Source of the DNA: Chloroflexota bacterium
Lineage (GTDB): Bacteria > Chloroflexota > Dehalococcoidia > Tepidiformales > Tepidiformaceae
NCBI GenBank assembly: GCA_026702615.1
Contig: JAPPBY010000017.1
Span: forward strand, 124,001-188,000
DNA length: 64,000 nt
Reading direction: 5' to 3'
In this document: positions 59,078 to 64,000 of the stretch, in pieces
Position numbering within the stretch: position 1 is the stretch's first letter
Layout of the letters: each line of letters opens with the position of its first letter
Notes under the pieces: model-generated
Seen by the model: the letters and a program-made list of their open reading frames with translations, nothing else
Database searches by the model: none
What the model was told of the DNA's origin: nothing
Position numbers and translations under genes: made by a program

Positions 59078-60441
59078 CCGAGATTCGCGGACCCGTCCAC
59101 ATCGTCGGAATCGGCGGGATGCACATGTCGGCCATCGCACTGCTACTCCGCGAGCGCGGAGAGGAAGTGCAGGGCAGCGACCTCGAGGCGTCGGACCTGA
59201 CCCGGAACCTTCAGGAGATGGGCGTGACGGTCTTTCCCGAGCACGCGGCCGAGAACCTTGGTGAGGCGCAGTGCGTCGTCGCGACGGCGGCGGTTGGCGA
59301 CGACAACCCGGAGGTGGCGGAGGCGCGGCGGCGGGGTCTGCCGGTGCTGGGACGGCCCGAAGTCGTGGCCGGACTGATGGAAGGGAAGCGCGTGGTCGCG
59401 GTGGCGGGGTCGCACGGCAAGACGACAACGAGCAGCCTGGTCGCGTTCATCCTGAGCCGGGCGGGCCGGCAGCCGATGTACCTCCTCGGCGGCGAGAGCC
59501 GCGACCTCGGGGGGAACGCTTCCTGGGGCGGCGGCGACATCTGCGTGGTGGAGGCGGACGAGTACCAGCGCGCCTTCCACGCCTACGACCCAGACGTGGC
59601 CGTCATCACGAACGTCGATGCCGACCACCTCGACGTGTACGGGACGCCGGAGGCCTACGAGGAGGCGTTCCTCACGTTCGCCCGACGGCTGCGGGAAGGC
59701 GGCCGGCTGCTGGCCGGCGGCGGAAACGCCGGATCGAGGCGCGTGGCGGAAGCGGTCGCGGAGGAGACCGCCGTCGAGACCTATGGACTGGATGCCGACT
59801 GCACCTGGCAGGCCACAGACGTCGCACTTGGCGAGACGGGCGCCAGCTTCATCGTGAAGCGCCTGGGCGAGTCCCTTGGCGAGCTGACGATCGCGCTCCC
59901 CGGGGAGTACGCGGTCGAGAACACGCTGGCGGCGGCGGCGGTCTGCCTCGGGGAGGGCACACCGTTCGCCGCCATCCGCGACGCGGCCGCGTGCTTCCAG
60001 GGCGCGAAGCGCCGTTTCGAGCGCGTGGGCGAGGCCGGGGGGGTGCTCGTCATCGACGAGTACGCCCACCACCCGAGCGAGGTGCGCGCCGTGCTCGGCG
60101 CGGCGCGCACGCGCTTCCCGAAACGGCGCCTGATCGGCATCCACCAGCCGCACACGTACAGCCGCATCGCCTACCTGTGGGAGGCGTGGCTGGAGTGCTG
60201 GGAGGGGCTGGACGAGCTCGTCATTCTCGAGACCTACGCCGCCCGCGAGACGCCCCTGGAGGGGCGGTCGGCGGCGGATCTCGCGCGGAACATCGCGCGG
60301 CCGGCGGCCTCGTACGCGCCCGATTTCGCGGCGGCGGTCGAGCAGGCAGCGGCGCTGTCGCGGCCGGGCGACGTGGTCATGACGATTGGCGCGGGGAGCG
60401 TCACCGAGGTCGGGCCGCTGCTACTGGAGGCGTTGTCATGA
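59074..60441 (+). CDS. murC: UDP-MurNAc:L-alanine ligase MurC
   Basis: Mur ligase of 455 residues starting peptide assembly. It has VHIVGIGGMHMSAIALLL (MurC-type GIGG), ATP site VVAVAGSHGKTTTSSLVAFIL, VVEADEYQRAFHAYDPDVAVITNVDADHLD, FQGAKRRFERVGEAGGVLVIDEYAHHPSEVRAVL and IGIHQPHTYSR. SDL in VQGSDLEASDLT matches the MurC N-domain. GSHGKTT rather than GTHGKTT is a minor variant. It overlaps murG and murB by 4 bases each. Confidence 0.96.
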   Translation: MTEIRGPVHIVGIGGMHMSAIALLLRERGEEVQGSDLEASDLTRNLQEMGVTVFPEHAAENLGEAQCVVATAAVGDDNPEVAEARRRGLPVLGRPEVVAGLMEGKRVVAVAGSHGKTTTSSLVAFILSRAGRQPMYLLGGESRDLGGNASWGGGDICVVEADEYQRAFHAYDPDVAVITNVDADHLDVYGTPEAYEEAFLTFARRLREGGRLLAGGGNAGSRRVAEAVAEETAVETYGLDADCTWQATDVALGETGASFIVKRLGESLGELTIALPGEYAVENTLAAAAVCLGEGTPFAAIRDAAACFQGAKRRFERVGEAGGVLVIDEYAHHPSEVRAVLGAARTRFPKRRLIGIHQPHTYSRIAYLWEAWLECWEGLDELVILETYAARETPLEGRSAADLARNIARPAASYAPDFAAAVEQAAALSRPGDVVMTIGAGSVTEVGPLLLEALS

Positions 60442-61346
60442 CGGCGCTCGACCAGCTGGCGGCGAGGCTCGAAGCGGTGGGCGAGGTGCGCCGCGACGAG
60501 GCGATGTCGCGCCACACGACCTTTGGGGTCGGCGGGCCGGCTGACATCTACGTGACCGTGCGCAGCGCCGACGCGCTCGCGCAGGCCGCGCGCATGGCGG
60601 CGGATGCGGAGGCGGGGTCGTTCGTGCTCGGCAGCGGGAGCAACATCGTGGTCGCCGACGGAGGCATCCGCGGCGTGGTGATCGACAACCGGGCGCGCGA
60701 GGAAGCGCACGACGGCCTGCGCGTGCGCATCGGCAGCGGGGCGAGCTTCGCGGGCTTTGCGCGGAAGATGTGCCGCGCGGGCGTGGCCGGCCTGGCGTGG
60801 GCCGTGGGCATCCCGGGGACGCTGGGCGGCGCGGTGGTCTACAACGCGGGCGCCTACGGCGGCTGCCTGGCCGACGTGCTCACGCGCGTGCGGCTGCTCG
60901 ACCCCTCCGGGGACGACTCGTGGTGGACGGCGGAAGAACTCAACCTGACCTACCGCGGCAGCGCCTTCACACGGGGCGCCCTTGCCGGGCGGGCCGTGCT
61001 CGAGGCCGAGCTCTCGCTGAGTGAGGGCGACGCCGACGCGCTGCTGGTGGAGGCGGGCGGCTACGACAAGCGCCGGCTGACGGCACAGCCAAGAGGCCGG
61101 AATGCCGGGTCCGTGTTCACGAATCCGCCCGAGAGCCCGGCCTGGAAGCTGATCGACTCGGTGGGGCTGCGCGGGGAGCGGCGGGGCGACGCCGCCATCA
61201 GCGACCAGCACGCCAACTTCTTCGTGAATCTCGGGCAGGCGCGGGCAAGCGACGTGCTCTGGCTCGTGGAAGAGGCGGAACGGCGCGTGCTCGAAACGCA
61301 CGGCATCCAGCTCCGGCGCGAAGTCGGCTTCGTGGGGGCGTGGTGA
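60438..61346 (+). CDS. murB: UDP-N-acetylenolpyruvoylglucosamine reductase MurB
   Basis: FAD- and NADPH-dependent reductase of 302 residues. The FAD domain carries [62 protein letters not shown] and TYRGSAF. The C-terminal domain carries the proton-donating Ser in [20 protein letters not shown] and a Glu near the end. The absence of the extra YQ-loop of E. coli MurB makes it a type II enzyme. It overlaps murC by ATGA and ddl by TGATG. Confidence 0.96.
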   Translation: MTALDQLAARLEAVGEVRRDEAMSRHTTFGVGGPADIYVTVRSADALAQAARMAADAEAGSFVLGSGSNIVVADGGIRGVVIDNRAREEAHDGLRVRIGSGASFAGFARKMCRAGVAGLAWAVGIPGTLGGAVVYNAGAYGGCLADVLTRVRLLDPSGDDSWWTAEELNLTYRGSAFTRGALAGRAVLEAELSLSEGDADALLVEAGGYDKRRLTAQPRGRNAGSVFTNPPESPAWKLIDSVGLRGERRGDAAISDQHANFFVNLGQARASDVLWLVEEAERRVLETHGIQLRREVGFVGAW

Positions 61347-62398
61347 TGGCGAGGCAGCGCGTGGCAGTCATCTTCGGCGGGCGCTCGGGGGAGCACGAGG
61401 TGAGCCTGCGCAGTGCCCGCAGCGTCATCGGCGCCCTCGATGGCGACCGTTGGGAGATCGTGCCAATCGGGTTGACCCGTTCTGGCGCGTGGCTCTCGGT
61501 CGCGGAGACGGAAGCGGCGCTGGCAGGCGGCGGCGAGGCGCTGACCGGGGGGGGAACGGCGCTGACGGAGGGTGGGGCGCTGGCCGAACTTGGCGGGTGC
61601 GACGTGGCCTTCCCGCTGGTTCACGGCACCTACGGAGAGGACGGCTGCCTCCAGGGTCTGCTGGAGATGGCCGACATCCCCTACGCAGGCGCGGGGGTGG
61701 CCGCGAGCGGGGTGGGGATGGACAAGGCGCTGCAGAAAGCGCTGTTCGCGGAAGCGGGGATCCCCGTCACGCGTTATGTCGTGCTTCGTGGTTGGGAGAT
61801 TGAGGCTGATCCCGAAGAAGCGCGCCGCTTCGTCGAGGACGAGATTGGGTACCCATGCTTCACCAAGCCGGCGAACGGCGGCTCCAGCATCGGCATCACG
61901 CGCGTCGCCTCACGCGAGGACCTCGGGCAGGCGTTCGCGGAGGCCCTTCCTCACGACCAGAAGGTGGTGGTGGAACAGGCAATGGCGGGACGAGAGATCG
62001 AGTGCTCCGTGCTCGGCAACGAGGCGCCGGAAGCGGCGGCCGTGGTGGGGGAGATCGAGCCGGACCGCGAGTTTTACGACTACGACAGCAAGTACGCCTC
62101 CGACTCAAGGACGGCGCTGCATGTGCCCGCGCGGATCGACGCTGAATCAGCGGAACGGGTGCGGGAGCTCGCCCGGCGAATGTATCTGGCCATGGGCTGC
62201 GAGGGATACGCGCGCGTCGACTTTTTCGTGGGTGAGGACGGCGAGGTGACCGGCAGCGAGGTGAACACGGTTCCGGGATTCACCAGCATCAGCATGTTCC
62301 CCCGGCTGTGGGAGGCGAGCGGGCTCGCGTACCCGGACCTCCTCACGCGCATCCTCGACCTCGCCATCGCGCGCGGGGAACGGGGGTCGACGCGATGA
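61346..62398 (+). CDS. ddl: D-alanine-D-alanine ligase
   Basis: ATP-grasp ligase of 350 residues supplying D-Ala-D-Ala for MurF. It has VAVIFGGRSGEHEVSLRSARSV, FPLVHGTYGEDGCLQGLLEM, YAGAGVAASGVGMDKAL, PCFTKPANGGSSIGITRV, and C-terminal YARVDFFVGEDGEVTGSEVNTVPGFTSISMFPRLWEASG with the Mg-binding Glu/Asn. ATG 61346 overlaps the murB stop; two GTG codons just upstream are alternatives. YDYDSKY indicates the normal D-Ala rather than D-lactate type. Confidence 0.96.
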   Translation: MARQRVAVIFGGRSGEHEVSLRSARSVIGALDGDRWEIVPIGLTRSGAWLSVAETEAALAGGGEALTGGGTALTEGGALAELGGCDVAFPLVHGTYGEDGCLQGLLEMADIPYAGAGVAASGVGMDKALQKALFAEAGIPVTRYVVLRGWEIEADPEEARRFVEDEIGYPCFTKPANGGSSIGITRVASREDLGQAFAEALPHDQKVVVEQAMAGREIECSVLGNEAPEAAAVVGEIEPDREFYDYDSKYASDSRTALHVPARIDAESAERVRELARRMYLAMGCEGYARVDFFVGEDGEVTGSEVNTVPGFTSISMFPRLWEASGLAYPDLLTRILDLAIARGERGSTR

Positions 62399-63279
62399 TC
62401 AGGCGACACCACGAGCCGAAGCCCCGCCGCGAGCCGAACCGAATCGTGCGACGGAAGCGACCCGCCCCCGCGCATACGCCCAGGCACGCCGTAGAACGCC
62501 AGGAAGGGCAAGCCGTCGGCGAGCGCAAGCGGCGGGTTGGCATGCACGCCGCGGCCATGGGCCGGCGAGGGCGTTCGTGGATGCGAGCGCGCTGGCTGCC
62601 AATCTCAGCCGCAGTGCTCTTTCTTGGCGTCGTGGGGGCAGGGGCGTGGGCGTGGCACTCGCCGACCCTGCAGGTGCGAGAGGTGGAGATCGAAGGGGCG
62701 GTTGCGACACGCGAGAGCGAGATCCTGGAGCGCGTCGACTTCTGGGGAGAGCGCATGTTCACCGCCGACCTGAGCGGCGCCGCGGACGCGATTGCCGATC
62801 TGCCGCTGGTCGCCTCGGTCGAGATCACGCGGGAGTGGCCAGGAACGGTGCACATCACCGTGCGCGAACGTGAGCCGTGGGGCTCGTGGGAGCAGGCCGG
62901 CCTGCGCTACACGATCGACCGTGAGGGCTACGTGCTGGGGCACCGCGCCCCGCCCGCGGGCTCGACGACGATCGTGAGCAACGAGTCGTACTCGCTGCGC
63001 GCGGGCGACCGCGTGGACCACCACGCCGTGGACGCGACAGCGGAGATCAAGGAACAGATCGAACAGGCGCTGGGAACACGCGCCATCGAATTTACGTATT
63101 CGCCGGGCGAGGGCATCCGCGTTCGCACGGAGGACGGACAGACGGCGCTGCTCGGTGACTCGAGCGGCATCGCCTACAAACTCGCCGTGTGGGCCCGCGT
63201 GGCCGAGGAAGCGCTGGCGAGAGACATCACCTACTCAACCATCGACCTGCGGTTCGGCGACAGGCCCGTGCTGCGGTGA
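62395..63279 (+). CDS. ftsQ: Cell division protein FtsQ/DivIB
   Basis: Bitopic division protein of 294 residues. The cytoplasmic N-terminus (about 75 residues) is extremely Arg/His/Pro-rich, then a transmembrane helix (WLPISAAVLFLGVVGAGAWAW), the POTRA domain LQVREVEIEGAVATRESEILERV, and the FtsQ beta domain with REREPWGSWEQAGLRYTIDREGYVL. It connects FtsA-side and septal synthases through FtsL/DivIC partners. The ATG is inside the ddl stop. Sequence conservation in this family is low, so context supports the call. Confidence 0.9.
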   Translation: MIRRHHEPKPRREPNRIVRRKRPAPAHTPRHAVERQEGQAVGERKRRVGMHAAAMGRRGRSWMRARWLPISAAVLFLGVVGAGAWAWHSPTLQVREVEIEGAVATRESEILERVDFWGERMFTADLSGAADAIADLPLVASVEITREWPGTVHITVREREPWGSWEQAGLRYTIDREGYVLGHRAPPAGSTTIVSNESYSLRAGDRVDHHAVDATAEIKEQIEQALGTRAIEFTYSPGEGIRVRTEDGQTALLGDSSGIAYKLAVWARVAEEALARDITYSTIDLRFGDRPVLR

Positions 63280-63300
63280 AAAACGTCAACGAGGGGAACC

Positions 63301-64000
63301 ATGAAGAAAAGTAACGCCATTGCAGCCATCGACATCGGCTCGACGAAGGTGACGGCGCTCGTCGCCGACGTGAACGAGTACGGGCAAGCGCGCGTGCTCG
63401 GCGTCGGCGTGGCGCCGGCCGCCGGCCTCTCCCGCGGGGTGATCGACAACATCCAGTCGGCCCGCGACGCGGTCGCGACGGCGGTGGAGAAGGCCGAGCA
63501 GTCGTGCGGGATGCGGATCCTGAGCGGCGTGGTCGGCATCGCGGGCGGGCACCTGAGCTCGCAGAACAACCGCGGCATCGTAGCCATCGCCGACCGGACG
63601 GAGCCGATTACGGCCGACGATCGCGCGCGGGCCATTGAAGTGGCGGGGCAGATCAGCATCCCCACCAACCGCCAGATCCTGCACGTGATCCCTCGCGGGT
63701 ACTGGATCGAAGGCACGGATCCCGTCTCCGACCCGGTCGGGATGTACGGGGCGCGCCTCGACGCGGAGACGCACATCGTGACAGGGGCCGTCTCGGCGGT
63801 GCAGAACCTGACGAAGTGCGTCGAAGACGCGGGCATCCAGGTCGACGAGGTGGTGCTGGGCTCGCTCGCGGCGGCGACCGGCTCGCTGACCACGGAAGAG
63901 CGCGCGCAGGGCGTGGCGGCAGTCGACATCGGCGGCAGCACGACATCCATCTGCGTGTACGACGAAGGTTCGGTGGCGCACACGGCGACGTTGTCGCTGG
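63301..64000 (+). CDS. ftsA: Cell division protein FtsA (partial, runs off the window)
   Basis: Actin-like membrane anchor for FtsZ. The first 233 residues are present. It begins MKKSNAIAAIDIGSTKVTAL (phosphate-1 motif), then SHA domain segments SRGVIDNIQSARDAVATAVEKAE, VVGIAGGHLSSQNNRGIVAI, ILHVIPRGYWIEG and phosphate-2 motif VAAVDIGGSTTSICVYDEG. AGGGGAACC precedes the ATG. The rest, including the C-terminal amphipathic helix, and presumably ftsZ, lie beyond position 64000. Confidence 0.95.
   Translation, partial: MKKSNAIAAIDIGSTKVTALVADVNEYGQARVLGVGVAPAAGLSRGVIDNIQSARDAVATAVEKAEQSCGMRILSGVVGIAGGHLSSQNNRGIVAIADRTEPITADDRARAIEVAGQISIPTNRQILHVIPRGYWIEGTDPVSDPVGMYGARLDAETHIVTGAVSAVQNLTKCVEDAGIQVDEVVLGSLAAATGSLTTEERAQGVAAVDIGGSTTSICVYDEGSVAHTATLSL

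Overview
This is a 64 kb stretch of a high-GC bacterial chromosome. It is densely packed, many genes overlap by 1 to 8 bases (ATGA, GTGA, TGATG junctions), and no gap without a gene exceeds about 200 bases. There is no rRNA or tRNA to fix taxonomy. The mix of gene families, the GC richness and the mraZ-to-ftsA cluster would fit a Chloroflexota (Dehalococcoidia/Tepidiformia-like) or a related deep-branching Gram-positive-type lineage; this is an inference of modest confidence.

Layout. 1-3274: PadR-type regulator followed by molybdate uptake genes modABC. 3211-10140: small-molecule metabolism, with a methyltransferase and ABM monooxygenase (minus strand), hydroxypyruvate isomerase and tartronate-semialdehyde reductase, 3-hydroxyacyl-CoA dehydrogenase, enoyl-CoA hydratase, and two paralogous CrtC/AttH-like proteins. 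10141-12344: a lower-GC island with its own consensus promoter, encoding a coiled-coil/HARE-HTH protein and a MORC/Hsp90-type GHKL ATPase, a candidate uncharacterised two-gene system. 12341-17187: SDR, VOC, cupin, flavoprotein reductase, an Erm/KsgA-type rRNA methyltransferase with a possible macrolide-sensing leader peptide, and a sulfite-oxidase-like enzyme. 17192-30630: tlyA-nadK-recN, a methyltransferase and YbaK pair, tig-clpP-clpX, an oligopeptide ABC transporter lacking ATPases, and aspS. 30683-37292: ModE-like regulator, histidine phosphatase, MidA, peroxiredoxin, YceI, IscU/SufU and tandem GNAT genes. 37305-41447: pheS-pheT operon interrupted by a four-helix-bundle (S23-type) gene flanked by inverted heptamer arrays. 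41653-49260: membrane-tethered molybdoenzyme, thioredoxin-NHL lipoprotein, moeA, trmD and mogA/moaB. 49337-64000: the division and cell-wall (dcw) cluster from mraZ to ftsA, with no murE.

Themes. Molybdenum use recurs at dispersed loci: uptake (modABC), a ModE-like regulator, cofactor assembly (MoeA, MogA/MoaB) and two sulfite-oxidase-fold enzymes. Several exported proteins share one design: a membrane anchor or lipobox, a low-complexity stalk, then a functional domain. Many genes have a TAnnnT -10 box ending only 5 to 12 bases before the start codon, so leaderless or near-leaderless transcripts appear common. The dcw genes are so tightly overlapped that translation is probably coupled; ftsW appears to start at an AUA codon inside such an overlap.
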